Source: Paraburkholderia tropica (GTDB lineage Bacteria; Pseudomonadota; Gammaproteobacteria; Burkholderiales; Burkholderiaceae). Taken from it: DNA of 64,000 nucleotides. A program made the position numbers and the translations under genes. Positions 8,045-16,652 of this stretch are shown in pieces (the stretch's first letter is position 1; each line of letters opens with the position of its first letter). The notes beneath the pieces were generated by a model. It worked only from the letters and a program-made list of their open reading frames with translations, was not told the origin of the DNA and did not search any database. The stretch spans positions 1 to 64,000 of the forward strand of contig NZ_CAJZAR010000095.1 in the NCBI RefSeq assembly GCF_914484835.1. Direction: 5' to 3'.

Positions 8045-9571
8045 ATGTCCGACACAGCCGTCACGCCCAGCACTGAGACCTTCGATCAGTTCGGCCTCGC
8101 GCCCGAGATCCTCAAGGCGATCCAGGAGCAGGGCTACACGACGCCCACGCCGATCCAGGCGCAGGCCATCCCCGTGGTCCTCACGGGCCGCGACGTGATG
8201 GGCGCCGCGCAAACCGGTACCGGCAAGACCGCGAGCTTCTCGCTGCCGATCCTCCAGCGTCTGCTGCCGCTCGCGAGCACGAGCGCATCGCCCGCCCGCC
8301 ATCCGGTGCGCGCGCTGATCCTCACGCCCACGCGCGAGCTGGCCGACCAGGTCGCCAACAACGTGCGCACCTACGCGCAGCACACGCCGCTGCGCAGCGC
8401 GGTGGTGTTCGGCGGCGTCGACATGAATCCGCAATCGGACGAACTGCGCCGCGGCGTGGAAATCCTGATCGCGACGCCGGGCCGTCTGCTCGACCACGTC
8501 CAGCAGAAGACCACGAACCTCGGCCAGGTGCAGATGCTCGTGCTCGACGAAGCCGACCGCATGCTCGACATGGGCTTCCTGCCCGACCTCCAGCGCATCC
8601 TGAACCTGCTGCCGAAGGAGCGTCAGACGCTGCTGTTCTCGGCCACGTTCTCGCCGGAAATCAAGAAGCTCGCCGCGACCTATCTGCGCACGCCGCAGAC
8701 CATCGAAGTCGCGCGCAGCAACTCGACGAACGCCAACGTCACGCAGATCGTCTATGAAGTCGCCGAAGGCGACAAGACCGGCGCGGTCGTGCAACTGATC
8801 CGCAGTCGCGGCCTCAAGCAGGTGATCGTGTTCTGCAACAGCAAGATCGGCGCGAGCCGTCTTGCGCGCCAGATCGAGAAGCAGGGCATCGTGGCCGCCG
8901 CGATTCACGGCGACCGCACGCAGAGCGAGCGCATGCAGGCGCTCGACGCCTTCAAGCGCGGCGAGATCGAGGCGCTGGTGGCCACCGACGTGGCCGCGCG
9001 CGGTCTGGACATCGCCGAACTGCCCGCCGTCATCAACTTCGACCTGCCGTTCAGCGCCGAAGACTACGTGCACCGCATCGGCCGTACGGGCCGCGCGGGC
9101 GCGACCGGCGACGCGCTGTCGCTGTGCTCGCCGAACGAAAAGAAGCAGCTCGCCGATATCGAAAAGCTGATCAAGCGTCCGCTGACCGTCGAGCATCTGA
9201 CGGTCGATACGCCGGTTGCGCACCACGAGGGCGGCAGCCGCCGCCGCGAGCGCGACGGCCACGAAGGTCGCGAGGGCCGTGAAAGCCGCGAGGCGCGTGA
9301 AGGCCGCGAAAGCCGCGAAGGCCGTGGCGAGCGCGTTGGCCACCGCCGTCCGGGCGCGCACGAGCGTCCGCATCATCACCGTTCGTCGCAGCCCGTCGAT
9401 GACTTCTTCCTGAAGCCCTACGAACCGTCGGCGGCCGCCCGCAGCAAGGCCGACGACAAGCCCGCGCCGTCCAACGCGTCGCAGAAGCAGTCGAAGCAGC
9501 CGCTCGCCGCGCTGCTCGGCGGCCTGGGCGCGGGATGGCGCAACAAGCCGACTTCGTCGTCGTCTTCGTAA
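8045..9571 (+). CDS. rhlE: DEAD-box ATP-dependent RNA helicase RhlE
   Basis: 508 residues. All helicase motifs are present: Q motif PTPIQAQAIP, motif I AQTGTGKT, PTRELADQ, TPGRLLDH, motif II DEAD, SAT (motif III), ARGLDIAEL and HRIGRTGRAG (motif VI). It unwinds structured RNA during ribosome assembly and mRNA decay. After the core (about residue 390) comes a low-complexity tail rich in R, E and G with repeated GRE/SRE units, then histidines and a KQSKQPLAALLGG segment near the end; such basic tails bind RNA. ATG 8045 begins MSDTAV; the Shine-Dalgarno sequence is weak (GCGAAAG). It is monocistronic, with a terminator 50 bases after the stop. Confidence 0.93.
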   Translation: MSDTAVTPSTETFDQFGLAPEILKAIQEQGYTTPTPIQAQAIPVVLTGRDVMGAAQTGTGKTASFSLPILQRLLPLASTSASPARHPVRALILTPTRELADQVANNVRTYAQHTPLRSAVVFGGVDMNPQSDELRRGVEILIATPGRLLDHVQQKTTNLGQVQMLVLDEADRMLDMGFLPDLQRILNLLPKERQTLLFSATFSPEIKKLAATYLRTPQTIEVARSNSTNANVTQIVYEVAEGDKTGAVVQLIRSRGLKQVIVFCNSKIGASRLARQIEKQGIVAAAIHGDRTQSERMQALDAFKRGEIEALVATDVAARGLDIAELPAVINFDLPFSAEDYVHRIGRTGRAGATGDALSLCSPNEKKQLADIEKLIKRPLTVEHLTVDTPVAHHEGGSRRRERDGHEGREGRESREAREGRESREGRGERVGHRRPGAHERPHHHRSSQPVDDFFLKPYEPSAAARSKADDKPAPSNASQKQSKQPLAALLGGLGAGWRNKPTSSSSS

Positions 9572-9585
9572 GCTTTGCCCGGCGC

Positions 9586-9617
9586 TTGATCGACGTTTAA
9601 TCGACGTTTGATCGGCG
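9586..9617. repeat. 11-base tandem repeat between rhlE and its terminator
   Basis: Three imperfect copies: TTGATCGACGT (9586), TTAATCGACGT (9597), TTGATCGGCGC (9608). They directly precede the terminator hairpin. Confidence 0.85.
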
Positions 9618-9621
9618 CATG

Positions 9622-9659
9622 AAAAAACGGCATGTCGTGTTGAGCGACATGCCGTTTTT
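9622..9659. terminator. Bidirectional terminator between rhlE and gluQ
   Basis: AAAAAACGGCATGTCG, a 7-base loop, then CGACATGCCGTTTTT. The A-run on the left and T-run on the right make it usable from both strands, fitting its place between the convergent genes rhlE (+) and gluQ (-). Confidence 0.92.
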
Positions 9660-9674
9660 GTTTGTGCGGCGCGT

Positions 9675-10634
9675 TTATTGCGCGCGTGAATGTTCCGGTA
9701 GTCGCGCGAGCCGCCGCTTCCAGGCGTCGATGGCGTCGGCCTGAAACGCTTCGAATGTCGTCGGCGCGGCGTCGTGCAGATCGAGCCCGAGATGGCGTGC
9801 CGCGCCCACCAGCGCCTCGATCGGACGCGCGACGTCGAGCGCCAGCGCGCCGGTCTGCTTCGAGAGCTTGTCGCCGTCCGCGTTGGTGACGACCGGCACG
9901 TGCAGATACGCGGGCGTCGGCACGCCGAGGCACTGCTGGAGCCAGATCTGGCGTGCCGTGGAGTCGAGCAGATCCGCGCCGCGCACGATGTGCGTGATGT
10001 GCTGATCGGCATCGTCGACGACGACCGCGAGCTGATACGCCCACTGGCCGTCGGCGCGCAGCAGCACGAAGTCGCCGACTTCGGTCGCGAGATCCTGGTG
10101 CTGCGGGCCTTGCCAGCGGTCGTCGAAGCGGATCAGCGCGGGATTCGCGCCCGCGTTATCGGCATCGTCGGCGGGAAGATCGGGCACGCGCAGCCGCCAC
10201 GCGCGCGCGGGCTTGCCGTGCAGGCCGTCGCGGCAGGTGCCGGGATAGATCAGCGTGGTATTGCGCCGATGCGCGTGCAGTTGCGAATCGGCGATTTCCT
10301 TGCGCGTGCAGCCGCACGGATAGACGTGGCCGGACGCGATCAGCGCGTCGAGCGCCGCGCGATAGAGCGGAATGCGGCGGCTTTGCCACTCGGGCGGTTC
10401 GTCGGCGTGAAAACCGAAGCGTTCGAGCGTCGCCAGGATGTCTTCGGCCGCGCCCGGCACCGTGCGCGGCCCGTCGATGTCTTCGACGCGCACGAGCCAC
10501 GTGCCGCCGTGTGCGCGCGCGTCGAGCCAGCTCGCGAGCGCCGAGACGAGCGAGCCCAGATGCAGCGGACCGGTGGGCGAGGGCGCGAAGCGCCCGCGAT
10601 AGCCTTGCGGCGCCGCGCTCACGCGCTCGCGCAC
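9675..10634 (-). CDS. gluQ: Glutamyl-Q tRNA(Asp) synthetase GluQ
   Basis: 319 residues. This truncated GluRS-like enzyme attaches glutamate to queuosine at position 34 of tRNA(Asp). The class I signature is HLGSL (HIGH-like) after GRFAPSPTGP, and the KMSKS-like motif is DKLSKQ. Zinc ligands are visible as CGC plus the later YPGTC. It lacks the anticodon-binding C-terminal domain of GluRS, as expected. The start is GTG at 10634, one base after the stop of trhO, so the two are probably translationally coupled; a second GTG at 10622 is possible. Confidence 0.93.
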   Translation of the reverse strand: MRERVSAAPQGYRGRFAPSPTGPLHLGSLVSALASWLDARAHGGTWLVRVEDIDGPRTVPGAAEDILATLERFGFHADEPPEWQSRRIPLYRAALDALIASGHVYPCGCTRKEIADSQLHAHRRNTTLIYPGTCRDGLHGKPARAWRLRVPDLPADDADNAGANPALIRFDDRWQGPQHQDLATEVGDFVLLRADGQWAYQLAVVVDDADQHITHIVRGADLLDSTARQIWLQQCLGVPTPAYLHVPVVTNADGDKLSKQTGALALDVARPIEALVGAARHLGLDLHDAAPTTFEAFQADAIDAWKRRLARLPEHSRAQ

Positions 10635-10635
10635 G

Positions 10636-11502
10636 TTACGCAGCTTGCACGCTGGCCGCGCGCTGCGGATGGCAGGCCGGGCAGCTCTTGCCCGCTTCGT
10701 AGAGCGGCGAGGCCTGTTCGTCGGGCGTGACCACGGCGCGGCAGGCGAAGCACTGCACGGTGTCGGTGGGTTCGAGCTGCGGGTTGAGCGCGGTGCGCTG
10801 GTCGAACACGAAGCAGTCGCCGGTGTAGTGCGCGCCGCCCACTTCCTCGAAGTACTTCAGGATGCCGCCTTCGAGCTGATAAACGTGGTCGATACCCACT
10901 TCCTTCATGTGGATCGCGGCCTTTTCGCAGCGGATACCGCCTGTGCAGAACGACACGACGGTCTTGCCTTCGAGGTCGGCGCGGTTCGCGGCGATGACTT
11001 CGGGGAATTCGCTGAACTTGTCGATGCGGTAATCGAGCGCGTTGTCGAAGGTGCCGACGTCGATTTCAAATGCATTGCGCGTGTCGAGCATGACGACCGG
11101 ACGGCCTTCGTCGTCAAAGCCGCGGTCGAGCCATTGCTTGAGCACGACCGGCGCGACCGACGGTGCGCGGCCTTCCTCGGGACGGATGGCCGGCTTCTTC
11201 ATCGTGATGATCTCGCGCTTGAGGCGCACGAGCATGCGGTTGAAGGGGCGCGTTTCCGAGAAGCTCTCCTTGAACGGCAGCGTCGCGAACTTGCCTTCGA
11301 ACAGCGGATCGTTGTTGATGTAATCCATGAAGGCGCGCACGTTCGGCTCGTCGCCGGCGACGAACAGATTGATGCCTTCGGGCGCGAGCAGGATCGTGCC
11401 GCGCAGGTCGAGCGCCTTGCAGCGTTCAAGGATGAACGGGCGCCATTGCTCGGTCTTGTCGAGGGTCGCGAACTGATACGTAGAGAGATTGAGAATGCGC
11501 AT
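10636..11502 (-). CDS. trhO: tRNA uridine-34 hydroxylase TrhO (rhodanese family)
   Basis: 288 residues. TrhO (formerly YceA) hydroxylates U34 of certain tRNAs to 5-hydroxyuridine using oxygen. It has the N-terminal TrhO/UPF0176 domain, a rhodanese domain with Cys186 in FCTGGIRCEK, and a C-terminal cysteine pair set (CFAC and CPAC) that could bind a metal. ATG 11502 (MRILNLSTYQ) is preferred; an in-frame TTG at 11508 would add two residues. There is no strong ribosome-binding site. It is upstream of gluQ with a one-base gap, so the operon joins two anticodon-loop modification enzymes. Confidence 0.92.
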   Translation of the reverse strand: MRILNLSTYQFATLDKTEQWRPFILERCKALDLRGTILLAPEGINLFVAGDEPNVRAFMDYINNDPLFEGKFATLPFKESFSETRPFNRMLVRLKREIITMKKPAIRPEEGRAPSVAPVVLKQWLDRGFDDEGRPVVMLDTRNAFEIDVGTFDNALDYRIDKFSEFPEVIAANRADLEGKTVVSFCTGGIRCEKAAIHMKEVGIDHVYQLEGGILKYFEEVGGAHYTGDCFVFDQRTALNPQLEPTDTVQCFACRAVVTPDEQASPLYEAGKSCPACHPQRAASVQAA

Positions 11503-11874
11503 GGCCAAACTGTAAAAGCAGGATCGGACGGGCCCGGCGGGTTGGCTCGACGCGGATTGGGGCGATTCCTGCGATTCGGGCGATGTCGTCCTTGAAAGAC
11601 GAGGGCGCAGAACGGGGGAATCGGGGCGAGATCGGGTGAAAAAGCCGGGTCTCGCGAGGCGTCGGGCGCGGCGGGCGCAATCCGCTATTATCCCTCAATC
11701 GCGCGATGCGCCGCCCGTCCGATGTACGCACGCACCGGGGCCGTTGCCGCTTCGGCGTGATCTTGCGCAAAGCCGGCGCACAGCCCGCGCACAGCCTTAT
11801 CCGAATGGCCAACGTGGTCCCGAAGCCGCCCGGCGCGGCAAAAATCGCGTGACCGTAGAGGTACAATCACGTCC
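11503..11874. other. Divergent spacer between trhO and dnaE, with dnaE -10 candidate
   Basis: 372 bases without a convincing gene. TACAAT at 11862-11867 sits only eight bases before the dnaE ATG at 11875, so transcription from it would give an almost leaderless mRNA; the -35 is weak. TATTAT at about 11683-11688 is an alternative plus-strand -10. Nothing else is clear. Confidence 0.4.
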
Positions 11875-14800
11875 ATGTCAGATCCCCGCTTCGTCCATCT
11901 TCGCGTCCACTCCGAATTCTCGATTGCCGACGGCATCGTGCGCCTCGACGACCTCGTCAAGGCGGCGGCCAAGGACGGCCAGGGCGCGCTCGCGCTCACC
12001 GACCTCAGCAACGCTTTCGGCCTCGTCCGTTTCTATCAGGAAGCCCGCGGCAAAGGGGTCAAACCCATTGCGGGCTGCGACGTCTGGATCATGAATCCCG
12101 ACGACCGCGACAAACCATCGCGCCTGCTGCTGCTCGTGAAGGACAAGCGCGGTTACCTGAATCTTTGCGAGCTGCTGTCCAAGGCGTGGCTCACGAATCA
12201 GTATCGCGGCCGCGCGGAAGTCGACGTCGCGTGGCTCGAAGCGGGCCTGGGCGAAGGGCTGCTGGCCATCTCGGGCGCGCAGCAGGGCGACGTGGGCCTC
12301 GCGCTCGCGGCGGGCAACGCCGAAAGCGCGAAGCGCCATGCGCAGCGCTGGGCGAAGCTGTTCCCGAACGCGTATTACATCGAACTGCAGCGCTGCGGCC
12401 AGCCGGGCGGCGAGCAATACGTCGAGCAGGCGGTGGGTATCGCCGCCGAATTGCAACTGCCGGTGGTCGCCACGCACCCCATGCAGTTCATGACCGACGA
12501 GGAATACACCGCGCACGAAGCGCGCGTGTGCATCTCGGAAGGCGACATCCTCGCGAATCCGCGCCGCCAGAAACGCTTCACGACCGATCAGCGTTTTCGC
12601 ACCCAGGACGAAATGGCCGCGCTGTTCGCGGACATTCCCTCGGCCGTCGCGAACACCATCGAGATCGCGAAACGCTGCAATCTGACGCTCGAACTCGGCA
12701 AGCCCAAGCTGCCGCTGTTCCCCACGCCCGACGGCCTGTCGCTCGACGACTACCTCGTGCAGCTTTCCAAGGAAGGTCTGGAAACGCGCCTCGTGCAGCT
12801 GTATCCCGACGAAGCCGAGCGTGACAAAGAGCGCGCGCACTACTACGAGCGGCTGGATTTCGAGTGCGGGACCATCATCAAGATGGGTTTTCCGGGCTAC
12901 TTCCTGATCGTCGCGGACTTCATCAACTGGGCGAAGAACAACGGCGTGCCGGTGGGCCCTGGCCGGGGTTCGGGCGCGGGCTCGCTCGTCGCTTACGCGC
13001 TCGGCATTACCGATCTGGACCCGCTGCGTTACAACCTGCTGTTCGAGCGTTTCCTGAACCCCGAACGCGTCTCGATGCCCGACTTCGACATCGACTTCTG
13101 CCAGCACGGGCGCGACCGCGTCATTCAGTACGTGAAGGACAAGTACGGCGCGGACGCGGTCTCGCAGATCGCCACGTTCGGCACGATGGCGGCGAAGGCG
13201 GCGGTGCGCGACATCGGCCGCGTGCTCGATCTCGGCTATATGTTCACCGACGGCGTGGCCAAGCTCATTCCGTTCAAGCCGGGCAAGCACGTCACCATCG
13301 CCGACGCGATGAAGGAAGAACCGCAGCTTCAGGAACGCTACGACAACGAAGACGAAGTCCATCAGCTGCTCGACCTCGCGCAGCTCGTGGAAGGCCTCAC
13401 GCGTAACGTCGGCATGCACGCGGGCGGCGTGCTGATCGCGCCGGGCAAGCTCACCGACTTCTGCCCGCTCTACACCCAGGGCGACGAAAGCGGCGTCGTG
13501 AGCCAGTACGACAAGGACGACGTGGAAGCCGTCGGCCTCGTGAAGTTCGACTTTCTGGGCCTGACCACGCTCACGATTCTCGACTGGGCCGAGCGCTACA
13601 TTCGCATGCTCGATCCCTCGAAGAAAGACTGGTCGCTCGCCCAGGTGCCGCTCGACGACGCGCCGTCGTTCCAGATCCTCAAGAAAGCGAATACGGTCGC
13701 CGTGTTCCAGCTGGAAAGCCGCGGCATGCAGGGCATGCTGAAGGACGCGCAGCCCGACCGCTTCGAGGACATCATCGCGCTCGTGGCCTTGTATCGTCCG
13801 GGCCCGATGGACCTGATCCCGAGCTTCTGCGCGCGTAAGCACGGCCGCGAAGTGGTGGAGTATCCCGATCCGCGCGTCGAACCGGTTCTGAAAGAGACCT
13901 ACGGCATCATGGTCTATCAGGAACAGGTGATGCAGATGGCGCAGATCATCGGCGGCTACTCGCTTGGCGGCGCCGACTTGCTGCGCCGCGCGATGGGTAA
14001 GAAGAAGCCCGAGGAAATGGCCAAGCACCGCGAGATTTTCGCGGAAGGCGCGGCGAAGAACGGCCTCACGCGCGAGAAAGCCGACGAAACCTTCGACTTG
14101 ATGGAAAAGTTCGCGGGCTACGGCTTCAACAAGTCGCACGCGGCCGCCTACGCACTGCTCGCGTATCACACGGCATGGCTGAAGGCGCACCATCCGGCGG
14201 AATTCATGGCGGCCAATATGTCGCTCGCCATGGACGACACTGACAAGGTGAAGATCCTCTTCGAGGACTGCCTCACGAACAAGATGGTCGTGCTGCCGCC
14301 CGACGTGAACGCTTCGGCGTATCGCTTCGAGCCGGTCGCGGACGCCCATGTGGCCGAAGGCAAGCGCTCGCGCACCATTCGCTACGGTCTGGGCGCGATC
14401 AAGGGCAGCGGCCAGAACGCCATCGAAGAAATCCTGCGCGCGCGTAAAGAGGGCGGTCTGTTCAAGGATCTGTTCGACTTCTGCGAGCGTATCGACCGCC
14501 GTCTGGTGAATCGCCGCACGATCGAAGCCATGATCCGCGCGGGCGCGTTCGACACCATTCACGCGAACCGCGCGCAGCTGCTCGCGTCGGTGCCGATGGC
14601 GATGGAAGCCGCCGAGCAGGCGAGCGCCAACGCCATGCAGGCGGGTCTGTTCGACATGGGCGACGCGCCGCTGGCCGCGCACGAACTCGTCGACGAACCG
14701 GCGTGGGGCGAGAAGCGCAAGCTCCAGGAAGAAAAGGGCGCGCTCGGCTTCTATCTGTCGGGCCACCTGTTCGACGCCTACAAGGACGAAGTGCGCCGCT

Positions 14801-15447
14801 TCGTGCGCCAGAAGATCGGCGAACTGAAGGAAGGGCGCGACAAGCTGGTGGCGGGCGTGATCGCCTCGCTGCGCACGCAGATGACCCAGCGCGGCAAGAT
14901 GCTGATCGCGCTGCTCGACGACGGCACCGGCCAGTGCGAAGTGACGGTGTTCAACGAGCAGTTCGAGGCCCACAAGGCGCTGTTCAAGGAAGACGAGCTG
15001 CTGGTCGTGCAGGGCGGCGCGCGCAACGACGCGTTTACGGGCGGCATCCGCTTTACCGTCGATACCGTCATGGATCTGGAGCGCGCGCGCAGCCGCTACG
15101 CCCAGGCCGTGAAGGTGCAGATGAACGGCAACGCCAATGCGGGCGCGCTGCGTGCGGTGCTCGAAGCGCATCGCGCGAAGCCCGACGACTCGTTGCCCGC
15201 GCCGGTCGAGCAGGCGCGCGGCCGTGGCGGGCGCGAGGGCGGTGGATATGGCGGCGGTCGCGATCGCGACCGCGACCGTGTCCAGGCCGTGATCCCGAAC
15301 GGGCTCGCGGTGCAGATCGTCTATCGCAACGAGCGTGCGGAAGGGGAAGTGCGTCTGGGCGACGCCTGGCGCGTGAAGCCCACCGACGACCTGCTCGTCG
15401 CCTTGCGCGGCGAGTTCGCGGACAGCTCGGTCGAAATCGTCTACTGA
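11875..15447 (+). CDS. dnaE: DNA polymerase III subunit alpha
   Basis: 1190 residues, typical DnaE1. It is the replicative polymerase catalytic subunit. Order: N-terminal PHP domain (HLRVHSEFSIADG at about residues 7-19), polymerase core with GPGRGSGAGSL, catalytic aspartates in MPDFDIDFC (about residue 400) and in KFDFLGLTTLT, the LYRPGPMDLIP segment, helix-hairpin-helix (GYGFNKSHAAAYA), and an OB-fold C-terminal part. Between the OB fold and the last domain (about residues 1114-1135) lies a low-complexity linker of G and R ending in RDRDRDR. No Shine-Dalgarno sequence is evident, consistent with a very short leader. The family 2 glycosyltransferase gene converges on it. Confidence 0.97.
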   Translation: MSDPRFVHLRVHSEFSIADGIVRLDDLVKAAAKDGQGALALTDLSNAFGLVRFYQEARGKGVKPIAGCDVWIMNPDDRDKPSRLLLLVKDKRGYLNLCELLSKAWLTNQYRGRAEVDVAWLEAGLGEGLLAISGAQQGDVGLALAAGNAESAKRHAQRWAKLFPNAYYIELQRCGQPGGEQYVEQAVGIAAELQLPVVATHPMQFMTDEEYTAHEARVCISEGDILANPRRQKRFTTDQRFRTQDEMAALFADIPSAVANTIEIAKRCNLTLELGKPKLPLFPTPDGLSLDDYLVQLSKEGLETRLVQLYPDEAERDKERAHYYERLDFECGTIIKMGFPGYFLIVADFINWAKNNGVPVGPGRGSGAGSLVAYALGITDLDPLRYNLLFERFLNPERVSMPDFDIDFCQHGRDRVIQYVKDKYGADAVSQIATFGTMAAKAAVRDIGRVLDLGYMFTDGVAKLIPFKPGKHVTIADAMKEEPQLQERYDNEDEVHQLLDLAQLVEGLTRNVGMHAGGVLIAPGKLTDFCPLYTQGDESGVVSQYDKDDVEAVGLVKFDFLGLTTLTILDWAERYIRMLDPSKKDWSLAQVPLDDAPSFQILKKANTVAVFQLESRGMQGMLKDAQPDRFEDIIALVALYRPGPMDLIPSFCARKHGREVVEYPDPRVEPVLKETYGIMVYQEQVMQMAQIIGGYSLGGADLLRRAMGKKKPEEMAKHREIFAEGAAKNGLTREKADETFDLMEKFAGYGFNKSHAAAYALLAYHTAWLKAHHPAEFMAANMSLAMDDTDKVKILFEDCLTNKMVVLPPDVNASAYRFEPVADAHVAEGKRSRTIRYGLGAIKGSGQNAIEEILRARKEGGLFKDLFDFCERIDRRLVNRRTIEAMIRAGAFDTIHANRAQLLASVPMAMEAAEQASANAMQAGLFDMGDAPLAAHELVDEPAWGEKRKLQEEKGALGFYLSGHLFDAYKDEVRRFVRQKIGELKEGRDKLVAGVIASLRTQMTQRGKMLIALLDDGTGQCEVTVFNEQFEAHKALFKEDELLVVQGGARNDAFTGGIRFTVDTVMDLERARSRYAQAVKVQMNGNANAGALRAVLEAHRAKPDDSLPAPVEQARGRGGREGGGYGGGRDRDRDRVQAVIPNGLAVQIVYRNERAEGEVRLGDAWRVKPTDDLLVALRGEFADSSVEIVY

Positions 15448-15529
15448 AGATTCACGCGGATGCGGTGCGCGGCGCGCGGTGTTTCGTCACCGCCGCGCCG
15501 CGCGCGCGATTGGCGTGTTGTAGCGCGTT

Positions 15530-16363
15530 TCAGCGCTTTTTCGCGACCTTGCCGTCGCGCGTGAGCAGCGCGAGTTTCGCGTAACGGTAGTACGTCGTTT
15601 CCGCGTTGTTGATGGCGAGCATCAGCCCTTCGGCGCCATCCAGAAAGCCCGCGCGGATCACCCACGTGCGGAAGAACGCCCAGAAGCCCTTGCCCAGCGC
15701 CTTCGCGAGCGACGAGCGCTTGCCGTTTTCGGCCATCGTCAGCGCGCCTGCCGTCGAATAGACGTTGGTCTTGTCGAGCGCTTCGTGCAGGTCGGGCATC
15801 GAAATATGGATGAACGGGCCGTCGAAGCGCCCAGTCGTGCCGTCGATTTCCAGATGCGTGTGCGTGCGCACGTCGGTGAAGCGCGCGCTGCCGCGGCGGA
15901 ACAGGCGCACGATGCGATCGGGCCACCAGCCCGAGTGCTTCATGAAGCGGCCGCAGAAGCTCGAACGGCGCGGCGTGCTGAAGGCCGTGTGCGGGCTCCC
16001 TTGAGCGAGCAGCGTCTCGATTTCGGCGCGCAGCTCGGGGCTCAGGCGTTCGTCGGCGTCGAGGCAGATCACCCAGTCGCCACGGGCTTCGGCGAGCGCG
16101 CGGTTTTTCTGCGGGCCGTCGCCGGGCCAGTCGGTTTCGAACACGCGTGCGCCCAGCGCGCGGCAAATGTCGGGCGTGCCGTCCGTGCTGCCGGAATCGA
16201 ACACGATGGTTTCCAGGGCGAGTCCGCGCACGGATTCGAGGCAGTCGCGAATGTCGTGCGCCTCGTTCATCGCGACCACGATCACGGAGAGCGTGGCGCG
16301 CGGCGTGCTGCTGCCGGCCTGGCTCGGATGGCTCGCGCGATTCGGGGAAAGTCCTTCGGACAT
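15530..16363 (-). CDS. Family 2 glycosyltransferase, LPS core (WaaE/KdtX type)
   Basis: 277 residues from ATG 16363. The GT2 fold shows SVIVVAMNEAHDI near residue 25, DSGSTDGT, and the metal-binding DADERLSPEL region; the WWPDRIVRLFRR segment and later hydrophobic helix (GFWAFFRTWVIRAGF) are typical of the WaaE/KdtX group, which adds sugars to the inner core of lipopolysaccharide on the cytoplasmic face. The start is set at MSEGLSP because the homologous region begins shortly after; the Shine-Dalgarno match is poor. It is divergent from msbA, whose product flips the finished core-lipid A. The exact sugar and linkage are unknown. Confidence 0.82.
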   Translation of the reverse strand: MSEGLSPNRASHPSQAGSSTPRATLSVIVVAMNEAHDIRDCLESVRGLALETIVFDSGSTDGTPDICRALGARVFETDWPGDGPQKNRALAEARGDWVICLDADERLSPELRAEIETLLAQGSPHTAFSTPRRSSFCGRFMKHSGWWPDRIVRLFRRGSARFTDVRTHTHLEIDGTTGRFDGPFIHISMPDLHEALDKTNVYSTAGALTMAENGKRSSLAKALGKGFWAFFRTWVIRAGFLDGAEGLMLAINNAETTYYRYAKLALLTRDGKVAKKR

Positions 16364-16652
16364 GAAGATGACGCCTGTTCTGGAGAGATATCGAATGCGG
16401 CGCACCGTCCGGTGGCGGCCCGGCGCGCAGAGGTGCGTATTCTAGTCCATGTCCTGCGGGCGGCCAGGGGGCGCGCGGCCGGCATGGCCCGTGCGCGGCC
16501 TGCGGTCGCCACGCCACACCGGTCCGCCGCGCGCGTCGAGCCGCGGCGCCTAGCGTATACAATGCGATACCTTGTTGCCGCACCCGGGCCGAAGCCCACG
16601 CGCGGCGCGAGACGAGACCATATTTTCAGCATCCGCCTTTCCAGAGGATTCC

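Noticed and set aside
11878..15171. Very long open frame on the minus strand opposite dnaE (over 1000 codons)
   Set aside because: It is the antisense shadow of dnaE, caused by the high G+C third-position bias; it has no recognisable domain and is rich in H, R and E.
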